A program made the translations under genes and the position numbers. Of a stretch of DNA of 8,191 nt, positions 1-6,064 are shown piece by piece. Numbering within the stretch: the first letter of the stretch is position 1; each line of letters begins with the position of its first letter. The notes beneath the pieces are model-generated. The model had not been told where the DNA came from and searched no databases. It was given only the letters and a program-made list of their open reading frames with translations. This DNA is from Streptosporangiaceae bacterium (GTDB lineage: Bacteria; Actinomycetota; Actinomycetes; Streptosporangiales; Streptosporangiaceae): the NCBI GenBank assembly GCA_030045295.1, contig JASIGD010000266.1, positions 1 through 8,191 of the forward strand. The letters run 5' to 3'.

Positions 1-2
1 AG

Positions 3-689
3 CTCACCCAGGCGGTGGATTCCGACGGGCTGGCGGACATCGAGTATTTCGCCTGTGAGCGGGGCTGGCTGGCGGCTCTGCGCGGCGATGCGGAGACGGC
101 CGAGACGCTGCTGGCAGGACTGCGGGACTTGCGGTCCAGTGAAGACCCCCAGGACAAGGTAATGATCGGCATCGTGGAGGCCTTCACCGCCGCCGCCCGC
201 CGCCAGCCGCCAGATGCGCTGCATCACGCCCGAGCGGTGCTAGCTCATACTGACACCGAGGGGATCAGCTCCGACTTCACCTCCTGGGCATGGTCGCTGG
301 CCGCACGCGCTGCCTTCGAGCTGGGCGACACCGCCGCCACCGGCGAACTGCTCGCCCTACTCGACGCCCACCAGCCCGGGTACCTGGCTCCGATGCTACG
401 GGCCGAACGCGACCTATCCCGCGCCCGCCTTGCCGCCAGCGACTATGACCCGCAGGCCGCAGCGGCCTTCGCCGCGGCGATCAGCAGCCTGCGCGAGCTA
501 AGCACCCCGTACCACCTCGCCCACGGCCTGCTCGACCAGGCCGCCCACCTGGCCGCCCGCGGCGACACCGAAGCCGCGACAGCCGCGATCGGCGAAGCCC
601 GCGGCATCGCCCAGCGGCTAGGCTGCCAGCCGCTAGCGGACCGCCTGGAAACCATCCAGCTGGCCAGGCCCCGCACCGCGACCTCGTGA
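3..689 (+). CDS. C-terminal helical-repeat part of a large regulator/ATPase (5' partial)
   Basis: The reading frame is open from the first bases of the window (it reads L-T-Q-A-V-D before the GTG at 15) and ends in TGA at 687-689, so the true start lies upstream and the GTG at 15 is probably internal. About 228 residues are visible. They are Ala/Leu/Asp/Glu-rich and almost entirely helical, with TPR-like units such as the LARGDTEAATAAIGEARGIA stretch near the end, then a short tail rich in Arg, Pro and Thr. Composition and ending resemble the C-terminal TPR/helical-repeat region of actinobacterial AAA-type signalling proteins (AfsR/MalT-like or cyclase-ATPase fusions). No LuxR helix-turn-helix follows the repeats, so the cyclase-ATPase or SARP-like type fits better than a LuxR type. 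The visible part has no catalytic residues, so the exact class cannot be set. Confidence 0.75.
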   Translation, partial: LTQAVDSDGLADIEYFACERGWLAALRGDAETAETLLAGLRDLRSSEDPQDKVMIGIVEAFTAAARRQPPDALHHARAVLAHTDTEGISSDFTSWAWSLAARAAFELGDTAATGELLALLDAHQPGYLAPMLRAERDLSRARLAASDYDPQAAAAFAAAISSLRELSTPYHLAHGLLDQAAHLAARGDTEAATAAIGEARGIAQRLGCQPLADRLETIQLARPRTATS

Positions 690-880
690 TGACCGCACCG
701 AGCCGCTCGCTGCCGCGAACAGATGCAAGGACCACTGGGGATGATGACCGAGTGCTCCCAGGTTGCCATGGCCGACATGATGTACGACCCTGCAGATCGC
801 GGCGGCCCTTATCAGGTCATCCAGCCTTCCTTACGCAGGCTTCGGCACTCCGGTCGCCTGGCGGGCCGCTTTGCCTGCGG
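690..880. other. Intergenic stretch between two converging genes
   Basis: This stretch lies between the TGA of the plus-strand repeat protein and the stop of the minus-strand 61-aa membrane protein. Short frames exist on both strands, but their third-base GC is poor and none has a convincing start. I see no clear terminator hairpin. Confidence 0.5.
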
Positions 881-1066
881 TCAGAGCCGGTGCCCGATCC
901 TCGTGTCGAACGGGCCTGGCACCGAGATCCACGGCCCTCTGGCTGAGCTCCAGAACAGGCTGACGCCGCGGTGGCCGTTGGCGAGCCCATGCCGGTAGCT
1001 GGCGTACGCATGGCCGGTGTGAAACGACAGGTAGACGACGATGGCGATGATGATGGCGGCGGTCAC
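881..1066 (-). CDS. Small single-span membrane protein, 61 aa
   Basis: The start is chosen as GTG at 1066-1064 because AAGGAGG lies immediately upstream (minus strand, about 1072-1078) with ideal spacing; upstream in-frame codons lack this. The product begins MTAAIIIAIVVYLSF, a hydrophobic segment at residues 3-15 that should span the membrane or act as a signal anchor. A His/Tyr/Arg-rich segment follows (HAYASYRHGLANGHRG, 19-34), then an aromatic, basic C-terminal tail (FWSSARGPW, then GPFDTRIGHRL to the end). The tail has the ordered, motif-like look of a conserved short family rather than a random frame. I do not recognise a named family; small membrane proteins of this kind are common in actinobacterial phages and integrative elements. 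It sits at the 3' end of a run of small minus-strand genes. Function unknown. Confidence 0.65.
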   Translation of the reverse strand: MTAAIIIAIVVYLSFHTGHAYASYRHGLANGHRGVSLFWSSARGPWISVPGPFDTRIGHRL

Positions 1067-1071
1067 TGATC

Positions 1072-1078
1072 CTCCTTG
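1072..1078 (-). promoter_or_regulatory. Strong ribosome binding site for the 61-aa protein
   Basis: On the minus strand AAGGAGG is followed by ATCA and then the GTG start codon. It matches the anti-Shine-Dalgarno sequence very well and decides the start. Confidence 0.7.
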
Positions 1079-1148
1079 GGTTACTGCGAGTGATGAGCTC
1101 GGCAAGCTGCCCGGCGGCGAGGATGCGGGGGACGCCCGATCGCCGGAA

Positions 1149-1181
1149 CATCCCCGGCCTGGGGGGAAACGGCCGGGGATG
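1149..1181. terminator. Perfect 11-bp inverted repeat, possible terminator or operator
   Basis: CATCCCCGGCC at 1149-1159 pairs perfectly with GGCCGGGGATG at 1171-1181 around an 11-nt loop containing a G run. It lies between the stop of a degenerate minus-strand frame (1197) and the start of the 61-aa gene (1066), which suits a terminator for minus-strand transcription. No strong U tract follows on either strand, so a protein-binding palindrome remains possible. Confidence 0.45.
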
Positions 1182-1196
1182 CCTCACAGGTGAGCA

Positions 1197-1367
1197 TCAG
1201 ATGATCTTGGTTGATACGGATAAGTCAAAGACGGAGGCCGCGCTCAGGCGGTGTCCGGGAACAGCGGCGCCGGGGATCGGGTACCACTGAGGCGGCTCAC
1301 CAAGATAGTCAGCCCGGCCGTCGGCGAGCTCGCGCAGCGGCCACCGCTGCGGTCTCCTCGGCTTTGC
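1197..1367 (-). pseudogene. Degenerate C-terminal fragment of an unknown protein
   Basis: On the minus strand an open segment of 56 codons ends at a TGA (1199-1197) and begins just after an in-frame stop at 1370-1368. It has no good start codon. Its first two thirds look protein-like, with RWPLRELADGRADYLGEPPQ then WYPIPGAAVPGHRLSA and high third-base GC. After that composition falls off. This fits the broken tail of a small conserved actinobacterial gene whose front has been lost or frameshifted; another frame upstream reads KPLSKAEETAAVAAARA before it too stops. I do not recognise the family. The rest of the roughly 430 bases between 1067 and 1496 holds only the hairpin at 1149-1181 and no other frame I can support. 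Confidence 0.3.
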
Positions 1368-1496
1368 TCAGCGGCTTCCGCCGAGCGCGGTGCTGCGCCG
1401 GTCAGCCTGCGAACGTGCGCGCGTCACAACTGCACGGCAAGCTCGCGCCGCGCCCGGCGAGCATGTCCCCGGGGCGGCACGGGCCGGGTGAGCGGG

Positions 1497-1733
1497 TTAG
1501 TGCCCGGCGGGGAACCGGATGATGATCCCGGCGGGGACCAGGTCGCCCCACCGGCCCGAGTTCACGTAGGTGTTGAAGGCGGGCTGGCTGTGGGTCGTGA
1601 GCGTCTTCCACAGCAGCGTGGCGACATCGGTCTTGTGCGTGCGGGCCAGCTCGTCGATGGAGTACTTGCCGTCGCTGGTCCAGTCCCAGTCCTGATCCGG
1701 CGGAGTGGTCTGTGCGGTGGGGTCACTGGTCAT
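1497..1733 (-). CDS. Small LysM-like protein, 78 aa
   Basis: The ATG at 1733-1731 opens a 78-codon frame ending in a TAG-type stop at 1497. The product begins MTSDPTAQTTPPDQDWDWTS, a short acidic, Pro/Thr-rich leader, and continues with one compact domain: YSIDELARTHKTDVATLL (about 24-41), then FNTYVNSGRWGDLVPAGIII (53-72) and RFPAGH at the end. The order 'helix with LA, a TDVATLL turn, then LPAG-like loop and I-I-R-F-P strand' resembles a LysM-type fold, where the usual ending is a PG-x-x-L-x-I-P pattern. It has no signal peptide, which is odd for a wall-binding domain, so a cytoplasmic or element-encoded role is also possible. Only a weak GGTGG-like ribosome site is visible. The coding call is fairly firm; the LysM call is tentative. 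Confidence 0.6.
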   Translation of the reverse strand: MTSDPTAQTTPPDQDWDWTSDGKYSIDELARTHKTDVATLLWKTLTTHSQPAFNTYVNSGRWGDLVPAGIIIRFPAGH

Positions 1734-1790
1734 GACAACCACCCCAGCAGAAAGTCGTGTCACCGGCAACCCGCCACCCGAGAACGGCGG

Positions 1791-1821
1791 CAGGGACGGC
1801 GTCGCGCCGGCGCCGTCCCTG
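1791..1821 (-). terminator. 11-bp perfect hairpin downstream of the MBL hydrolase
   Basis: CAGGGACGGCG at 1791-1801 pairs with CGCCGTCCCTG at 1811-1821 around a 9-nt loop. It lies about 50 bases past the stop of the MBL-fold gene and before the 78-aa gene on the same strand, where a transcription terminator is expected. No U tract is obvious, as is common in high-GC actinomycetes. Confidence 0.5.
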
Positions 1822-1827
1822 CCCGGC

Positions 1828-1853
1828 CCGGCCCGGGATCGCCTCCGGGCCGG
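1828..1853 (-). terminator. Second GC-rich hairpin, in tandem
   Basis: CCGGCCCGG at 1828-1836 pairs with CCGGGCCGG at 1845-1853 around an 8-nt loop. Adjacent to the hairpin at 1791-1821, it makes a tandem terminator-like pair just after the hydrolase stop. The surrounding CCGG runs allow alternative pairings. Confidence 0.4.
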
Positions 1854-1872
1854 CCCGGCCAGGCGGCACAGG

Positions 1873-2718
1873 TCAGCGGGGTTCAGGGACGAACCGGTAG
1901 CCGTCGTCGGCTGGCAGCACGCGCCCGGCACCGGTTCCGGCGAAATGGGTGCCGAGCACGAGCGCATCCGCCGCCGCCGCGGCGGCCAGCAGTCCGCGTC
2001 GCGTCGCCCGGGCCGTGTCGGGATCGGCGTCTCCGCGCGCCGTCCACTCCGGATGACGGCACTGCACCGGGTGGTGCAGGACATCACCGGTGATCACGCA
2101 GCGGTCGCTGATCCATATGCTGATGTGCCCCGGCGTGTGCCCCGGCGTTCTCCTGAGCTGGACGCCGGGCGCGAGGGCGGTGTCCGCTGCCACGGCGTCG
2201 GCGAGCCCGGCATCGATCACAGGCTGGACGGAGTCCGCGAACGCGGGCGCGTGCAGCGGGTCTTCCGATCGCGCCCAGTGCTCCACATCGGCGGCACCGA
2301 ACAGGTACCGCGCGCGCGGGAACGTGGGAACCCATGCCCCGCCGGCCAGCCGCGTGTTCCAGCCCACGTGATCGACATGCAGGTGCGTGCAGACGACGGT
2401 GTCGATCGTCTCAGGGGCGAATCCGGCCGCGGTCAGGTTCGCCAGGAACGGCCGGTGCTGATGATCGAACTGCGGGATCAGCGGACGTTCCTTCGAGTTG
2501 CCCGTACACGTGTCCACGACGATCCGCCGCGCGCCGGCCTCGACGACAAAGCTGTGAAAGCTCATCAGGTACCGGCCGCCAGCATCGACGAAATCCGGCA
2601 GCAGCCGCGCCGCCGCGGCGACGTCGGCCCGGGTCGCCTCCGCGAAGAAGTCGACGGCGAAGGGCATGACGTGCTCGACCACCCGCGTAATACGCACGCC
2701 GTCGACGTCCCAGACCAT
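1873..2718 (-). CDS. MBL-fold metallo-hydrolase, lactonase-like
   Basis: This 281-residue protein has the full metal-binding set of the metallo-beta-lactamase superfamily. THLHVDHVGW at 111-120 gives H112, H114, D116 and H117; TPGHTPGH at 191-198 gives H198; TGD at 210-212 gives D212; GTHFAGTGAGR at 256-266 gives H258. The order and spacing are those of the N-acyl-homoserine-lactonase-like branch, which hydrolyses lactones or related esters with two metal ions. The substrate cannot be read from the sequence. No signal peptide is visible, so it should act in the cytoplasm. The ATG at 2718 gives an N-terminus of normal family form (VWDVDGVRITRVVE), with a GGGAG directly against the start. It appears to form its own transcription unit, with a candidate promoter at 2737-2765 and hairpins after the stop. 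Confidence 0.9.
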   Translation of the reverse strand: MVWDVDGVRITRVVEHVMPFAVDFFAEATRADVAAAARLLPDFVDAGGRYLMSFHSFVVEAGARRIVVDTCTGNSKERPLIPQFDHQHRPFLANLTAAGFAPETIDTVVCTHLHVDHVGWNTRLAGGAWVPTFPRARYLFGAADVEHWARSEDPLHAPAFADSVQPVIDAGLADAVAADTALAPGVQLRRTPGHTPGHISIWISDRCVITGDVLHHPVQCRHPEWTARGDADPDTARATRRGLLAAAAAADALVLGTHFAGTGAGRVLPADDGYRFVPEPR

Positions 2719-2736
2719 CTCCCGAACCTACCCAGC

Positions 2737-2765
2737 GTGTTAAGCAGCCGTCCACGGGGGGTCAG
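2737..2765 (-). promoter_or_regulatory. Candidate promoter for the MBL hydrolase
   Basis: On the minus strand a CTGACC hexamer (2765-2760) is separated by exactly 17 bases from TAACAC (2742-2737), about 19 bases before the ATG. The match to a housekeeping consensus is partial (4/6 and 3/6), so this is only a candidate. Confidence 0.3.
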
Positions 2766-2862
2766 GGGCGTAAGTGACGGCGAACAGGACACCGCGACAG
2801 GCGCCCCGCAGCACAGGGCACCCGCCCAGGCCAAGCGCGGCGGGTCTTTCATCAACGGCGTG

Positions 2863-3006
2863 CTACTCGCAGCCGGGATCCTCCTCGAGATCCTCGGCCT
2901 CATCGCCCTGATCGCCCGGGGCCTTGGCAGCCTCCGCGGCGGCGTGCTCCCGGTACGCCTGGGTGATCCCCGACCACCAGGTCCACGTCTCGTTCGGGTC
3001 AGTCAT
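2863..3006 (-). CDS. Small acidic protein, 47 aa, coupled to the gene before it
   Basis: The ATG at 3006-3004 follows GGAG with about 5 bases of spacing and opens a 47-codon frame closed by TAG at 2865-2863. The product begins MTDPNETWTWWSGITQAYRE, with a Trp-rich start, and ends in a strongly acidic tail (GDEAEDLEEDPGCE). It carries a single Cys near the C-terminus and no membrane segment. Its start overlaps the end of the preceding minus-strand gene by 8 nt (stop of that gene at 2999), the usual arrangement for translational coupling. I do not recognise the family. Together with the 81-aa gene and the integrase fragment it looks like accessory cargo of an integrative element. It is too short to be found in a search limited to frames of 60 or more codons. 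Confidence 0.55.
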   Translation of the reverse strand: MTDPNETWTWWSGITQAYREHAAAEAAKAPGDQGDEAEDLEEDPGCE

Positions 3007-3244
3007 GATGCTCCAGGCCGCTTACATCAGCCCGGCGCCGTAAGCGCAGCCTTTCCGCGAGCAGCTGGCGCAACTGGGCCAGCTCGTCAGCGACGGCCAG
3101 CACCGCCCCGGCTATCGCTGCCTGGGCCGGATCAGCTGGCGGGAGGCTCGCCCGCGTCTCATCCTCACCCGCCTCGGCCTGCGCGAACTGACGGCCAGGG
3201 CCTTTAGCGTTCTTCGCCATGAAGGCGCGGTCCTCATCAGTCAC
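2999..3244 (-). CDS. Small helical protein, 81 aa
   Basis: GTG at 3244-3242 is preferred because CGAGG lies about 6 bases upstream on the minus strand. A later ATG at about 3220 would give 73 residues, and an earlier TTG at 3316 would give 105. From the chosen start the product begins VTDEDRAFMAKNAKGPGRQF, then has a short acidic linker, then a long helix at about 44-73 with regularly spaced Leu (VADELAQLRQLLAERLRLRR) suggesting an amphipathic or short coiled-coil segment. It ends SGLEHHD. The stop overlaps the start of the 47-aa gene by 8 nt. It lies directly downstream of the integrase fragment on the same strand. No known family is recognised; a small regulatory or structural protein of a mobile element is a guess. 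Confidence 0.55.
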   Translation of the reverse strand: MTDEDRAFMAKNAKGPGRQFAQAEAGEDETRASLPPADPAQAAIAGAVLAVADELAQLRQLLAERLRLRRRADVSGLEHHD

Positions 3245-3312
3245 GCCGGCCTCGAGGACCGGCTCAGCCTCGCCAGTCGGCGCCCTGCGCCCCCTGCTTC
3301 GCGGCAGGACGT

Positions 3313-3528
3313 TCAAACGGCGCGATCAGCTAAGGGCCACCGGATCCCGCACAGTTCGGCACGGCGGCAGCCGCGCAGAACCATGACCTGGAACATCAGG
3401 CCCATCGGGTCATCCGCCACGTAGCCGAGGAACCGGGCCGCCTCGGCCGGAGTCGACCGCTGCGCCTCGGCCGGATTTTCTGGCTCCAGCTCGATCCCGG
3501 CGCACGGGTTCCAGGAGATCTGGCCCTG
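3313..3528 (-). pseudogene. Tyrosine recombinase (phage-type integrase) fragment
   Basis: The minus frame from about 3525 down to the stop at 3313 reads like the middle of a tyrosine integrase: an ISWNPCAGIELEPE linker between the core-binding and catalytic domains, STPAEAARFLGYVADDP, then MVLRGCRRAELCGIRW. The last is the Arg-I box (usual form TGxRRGExxGLRW), with the catalytic Arg in RGCRRAE. The frame then leaves the family pattern (PLADRAV) and stops, so the His-x-x-Arg and Tyr boxes are missing. Upstream of about 3528 codon use changes and the N-terminal domain is absent. It is therefore a remnant cut at both ends, not a working recombinase. It marks this stretch as the relic of an integrated element or phage. 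Confidence 0.7.
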
Positions 3529-3897
3529 CCACCTGCGCCGTGAACACGAACGCATCCACCACGCGCGCTACCGTGAAACCCTCGTCCTGGCCGCCTGATC
3601 ACCTCGCTCCGCAGCAGCCGCAGCCAGCTGCTTCACTGACATCGCGGATCCGCAGCGCCTAGCCCACGATGCGCCGCGCGTCGGCTGGCGGGCAGGGTGC
3701 GGGCTGGCCGGGCGTTCGGTGCCGGGCGAATGGCCATGCGCTTGACCACGCCTCCGAATAGGGGAGTTTGATCTGGAATTGCAGGCCTTAAGCTCATAAC
3801 CACCCCGCATGATCCAGCGTCCTGGCGATCAGGAGCGGTCACCGCGAACGTCCGACCGGGACGCCACAGCGGCCCGGACTCAACGGGAGGCACGCAA
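3529..3897. other. Non-coding or degenerate region between integrase relic and secreted-protein gene
   Basis: No frame here has both a good start and sustained coding bias. A plus-strand segment ending in TGA at 3598 reads HLRREHERIHHARYRETLVL followed by A-A, with high third-base GC. It may be the tail of another broken gene joined to the integrase relic. A weak promoter-like pair, TTGATC at 3768 and TAAGCT at 3789 with 15-base spacing, lies upstream of the secreted-protein gene, but the spacing is short. Confidence 0.4.
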
Positions 3898-4416
3898 ATG
3901 AAGACGAGAATGCGTGTCGCAGTAGCGATCTTCGCATGTGCCGGCATCATCGTGGCAGGAGGCGGGTACGCGGCTCTTGCCAGTTCCGGCACCCCGGCCA
4001 CCACGCACGCCACAGCGAGCACGCAGGCCGCGTCGGCCGCGACTCCCAAGTACGTCGTGCTTGACTGCGCCTTCAAACCCGTGGTGGCGCCGTCGACCTT
4101 CATAATTGCTTGTGCAGATGCCGGGATCGGCGTGCAGGACCTGCGCTGGACGAGCTGGACGCCGAGGCTGGCCAGCGGCTACGGCACCTTCTGGGAGAAC
4201 GATTGCACGCCGGACTGCGCCGACGGTCACTTCCACTACTACCCGTCACTAGAAGTACTGTGGGGGAGCGCCACGGTGAAGGGCCACCCGGCTGACCGGC
4301 GTTACACGGAGCTAACGGTCATCTTCACCGGCAAGACGCGGCCGCCGGTCTACGTGCTGAAGAACGGCAAGCTCGTCGCCACCTACCCGCTCACGCAGAC
4401 CTTCGACGCCATCTAA
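3898..4416 (+). CDS. Secreted protein with four cysteines, function unknown
   Basis: The ATG at 3898 follows GGGAGG with about 8 bases of spacing. The 172-residue product has a classical signal peptide: basic start (K2, R4, R6), hydrophobic core to about residue 27, and an A-L-A site that allows cleavage after residue 28. A Thr/Ala/Ser-rich linker follows (31-49), then a compact domain of about 120 residues. Four cysteines in that domain (C57, C72, C103, C107) could form two disulfides. Recognisable patches are IIACADAGIGVQDLRWTSWT and NDCTPDCADGHFHYYPSLEV. This pattern of a CADAG box, W-x-x-W and N-x-C-x-P-x-C-A-x-G occurs in uncharacterised secreted proteins of actinomycetes. There is no lipobox at the cleavage site, so it is probably released. 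It stands alone on the plus strand. Confidence 0.85.
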   Translation: MKTRMRVAVAIFACAGIIVAGGGYAALASSGTPATTHATASTQAASAATPKYVVLDCAFKPVVAPSTFIIACADAGIGVQDLRWTSWTPRLASGYGTFWENDCTPDCADGHFHYYPSLEVLWGSATVKGHPADRRYTELTVIFTGKTRPPVYVLKNGKLVATYPLTQTFDAI

Positions 4417-4724
4417 CCAGCCGGGGCCACCCGCACGCGGAACGGCCGCCGACCCCCGCGCCGAACCTTCCGCACGCCACGTCACCTGATGTCGTTACCG
4501 AGACCCGCGCAACCACCATCCACGCCAGCACCGGTGGAACCACGCCGTACCAAGAATGACAAGGCGGCAGCCAATGCAGCCATTCGCAGCTGCGTCACTT
4601 CAGAAGAGCCGGCTGGTTTGGAGGTGGACAGTGCCGCTAGCAGTCTTGACGATGTGGGCTTGCGGAGGAAGGGCGAAGGTAGACCCGTGTCTCGCCGGAC
4701 GGCCGCTGATGGAAAGGACCGGCC
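4417..4724. other. Intergenic region upstream of the molybdoenzyme operon
   Basis: These 308 bases separate the secreted-protein gene from the four-gene operon and must hold the operon promoter. A TTGACG hexamer at 4646-4651 is a possible -35, but no acceptable -10 lies 16-18 bases away. The plus-strand frame crossing it has mixed third-base use and no start with a ribosome site, so I do not call a gene. Confidence 0.4.
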
Positions 4725-5333
4725 ATGAGCCCTGTCTCGCGTGGCTTCCGCCGCCTGTATCGTGATCCGGCCGGGCAGGAAAGCCGCCTACCGCCGGGCC
4801 AGCATCTGACCGAAGGGTTCCCGGTGCTATCGGCCGGTCCCACACCGCACACCCCGCTGGAGGAATGGACCTTCTCCATCACCCAGGGTAGCCAGACTAG
4901 GAAGTCCTGGACCTGGCAGGAATTCCAGGCGCTACCGGCCGAGACCATCACTGCGGACATCCACTGCGTGACCCGCTGGTCCAAGCTCGGCACCCAGTGG
5001 CGCGGGGTATCGGTGGGCACTCTGCTGGGGAAGGCGGAATATGACGCGCCGTATGTGATGGCATTCTGCGACGGCGGCTACACCACGAACCTGCCAATTG
5101 AGGACATCACCGGCGGCCGGGCGTGGGTGGCCTTCGGCTACGACGACGGCCCACTGGAGGCCGAGCACGGCGGACCGGCCCGGCTGCTCGTACCGCACTT
5201 GTACTTCTGGAAGAGCGCCAAGTGGGTCCGCGGCCTGGACCTGCGCGACACCGATGAGCCGGGGTTCTGGGAGAGCTACGGCTATCACATTTACGGAGAC
5301 CCATGGCGAGAGCAGCGGTACGCGGGCGACTGA
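4725..5333 (+). CDS. Sulfite-oxidase-like molybdopterin oxidoreductase
   Basis: The ATG at 4725 follows AAAGGA with about 7 bases of spacing. The 202-residue protein matches the short actinobacterial sulfite-oxidase-like family over its whole length: a LPPGQHLTEGFPVLSAGPTP opening (22-41), then IHCVTRWSKLGTQWRGVSV (79-97) with C81 as the likely molybdenum ligand, FCDGGYTTNLP (114-124), HGGPARLLVPHLYFWKSAKW (148-167), and WESYGYHIYGDPWREQRYAGD at the end. Family members bind Mo-molybdopterin; relatives include sulfite oxidase and the methionine sulfoxide reductase MsrP/YedY. There is no Tat or Sec signal and no heme or dimerisation domain, so it should act in the cytoplasm as a minimal catalytic unit. 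The substrate is not known from sequence. It overlaps the next gene, a flavin reductase that probably supplies electrons. Confidence 0.93.
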   Translation: MSPVSRGFRRLYRDPAGQESRLPPGQHLTEGFPVLSAGPTPHTPLEEWTFSITQGSQTRKSWTWQEFQALPAETITADIHCVTRWSKLGTQWRGVSVGTLLGKAEYDAPYVMAFCDGGYTTNLPIEDITGGRAWVAFGYDDGPLEAEHGGPARLLVPHLYFWKSAKWVRGLDLRDTDEPGFWESYGYHIYGDPWREQRYAGD

Positions 5334-6064
5334 TCTGGCAGGCCGCCCCGGTCGCCTCGATCACCCGGGAGACGACGTCGGTGGTCACCATCGAGCTGGA
5401 CCCGCCGCACTGGCCCGGCCACCGCGCCGGGCAGCACCTGGACGTGCGGCTGACAGCCGAGGACGGCTACACCGCCGAGCGTGAGTACTCGATCGCCTCG
5501 GCGCCCAGTGAGCCGGTGACCATCACCGTGGAGCGGCTCGAGGATGGCGAGGTCTCGCCGTATCTGACCGGGGAACTCCGCCCAGGGGATCTGCTGGAGC
5601 TGCGCGGCCCGGTCGGCGGATATTTCGTGTGGGAGCCCGGCGACGGCGGCCCGCTGATGCTGCTGGCCGGCGGATCGGGCATCGTCCCGCTACGGTCCAT
5701 CCTCCGGCACCGCCTGCGCACCGGCAGCGGCGTGCCGACGCGGCTACTGTATTCCTCCCGTCGCTGGGAGGACGTGATCTACCGTGACGAGCTCGGCCAG
5801 GACCACGACGGGGTGCAGGTGGGGTACACGCTGACCCGTAACCAGCCGGCCGGATGGACCGGTCACACCGGCAGGATCGACTCGGCCCTGCTTGCAGAGG
5901 TCGCCTGGCCCGCCGAAGCTAACCCGCTGGCCTATATCTGCGGCCCGACCAGCTTCGTCGAGACCGCCGCGGCCGCGCTGGTCGAGCTTGGTTACCCGCC
6001 AGAGCGGGTGAAGACCGAGCGGTTCGGCGGGACAGGAGGCACTGATGGACGCAGTGGACGGTAA
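5303..6064 (+). CDS. FAD-dependent NAD(P)H reductase, ferredoxin-reductase type
   Basis: The ATG at 5303 has GGAG five bases upstream and overlaps the end of the molybdoenzyme gene by 31 nt, so the two are translationally coupled. The 253-residue protein has the two-domain FNR fold: a FAD-binding barrel with REYSIAS at 60-66 and the phosphate-binding GPVGGYFVW at 102-110, then an NAD(P)-binding half with LAGGSGIVPLRSI at 121-133, YICGPTSFVE at 211-220 and the C-terminal KTERFGG at 237-243. It lacks the plant-type 2Fe-2S domain found in larger relatives, so electrons probably pass from NAD(P)H through FAD to a separate partner. The gene order makes the upstream molybdoenzyme the obvious partner. 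The Gly-rich tail after TERFGG is slightly extended and is encoded in the overlap with the next gene. Confidence 0.93.
   Translation: MARAAVRGRLIWQAAPVASITRETTSVVTIELDPPHWPGHRAGQHLDVRLTAEDGYTAEREYSIASAPSEPVTITVERLEDGEVSPYLTGELRPGDLLELRGPVGGYFVWEPGDGGPLMLLAGGSGIVPLRSILRHRLRTGSGVPTRLLYSSRRWEDVIYRDELGQDHDGVQVGYTLTRNQPAGWTGHTGRIDSALLAEVAWPAEANPLAYICGPTSFVETAAAALVELGYPPERVKTERFGGTGGTDGRSGR

Noticed and set aside
723..998. A 91-codon plus-strand frame starting at an ATG
   Set aside because: Third-base GC is low, no family pattern is seen, and it overlaps the better supported 61-aa gene in antisense.
1705..3207. A 500-codon open frame on the plus strand
   Set aside because: It is antisense to the MBL hydrolase and the small genes, is dominated by Arg, Pro and Gly, and shows no domain. 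It is a high-GC shadow frame.
3768..3794. Promoter-like TTGATC and TAAGCT upstream of the secreted-protein gene
   Set aside because: Spacing is only 15 bases and both hexamers are weak matches.
4646..4686. TTGACG upstream of the molybdoenzyme operon
   Set aside because: No -10-like hexamer at 16-18 bases; the nearest candidate (TAGACC at 4680) is 28 bases away.
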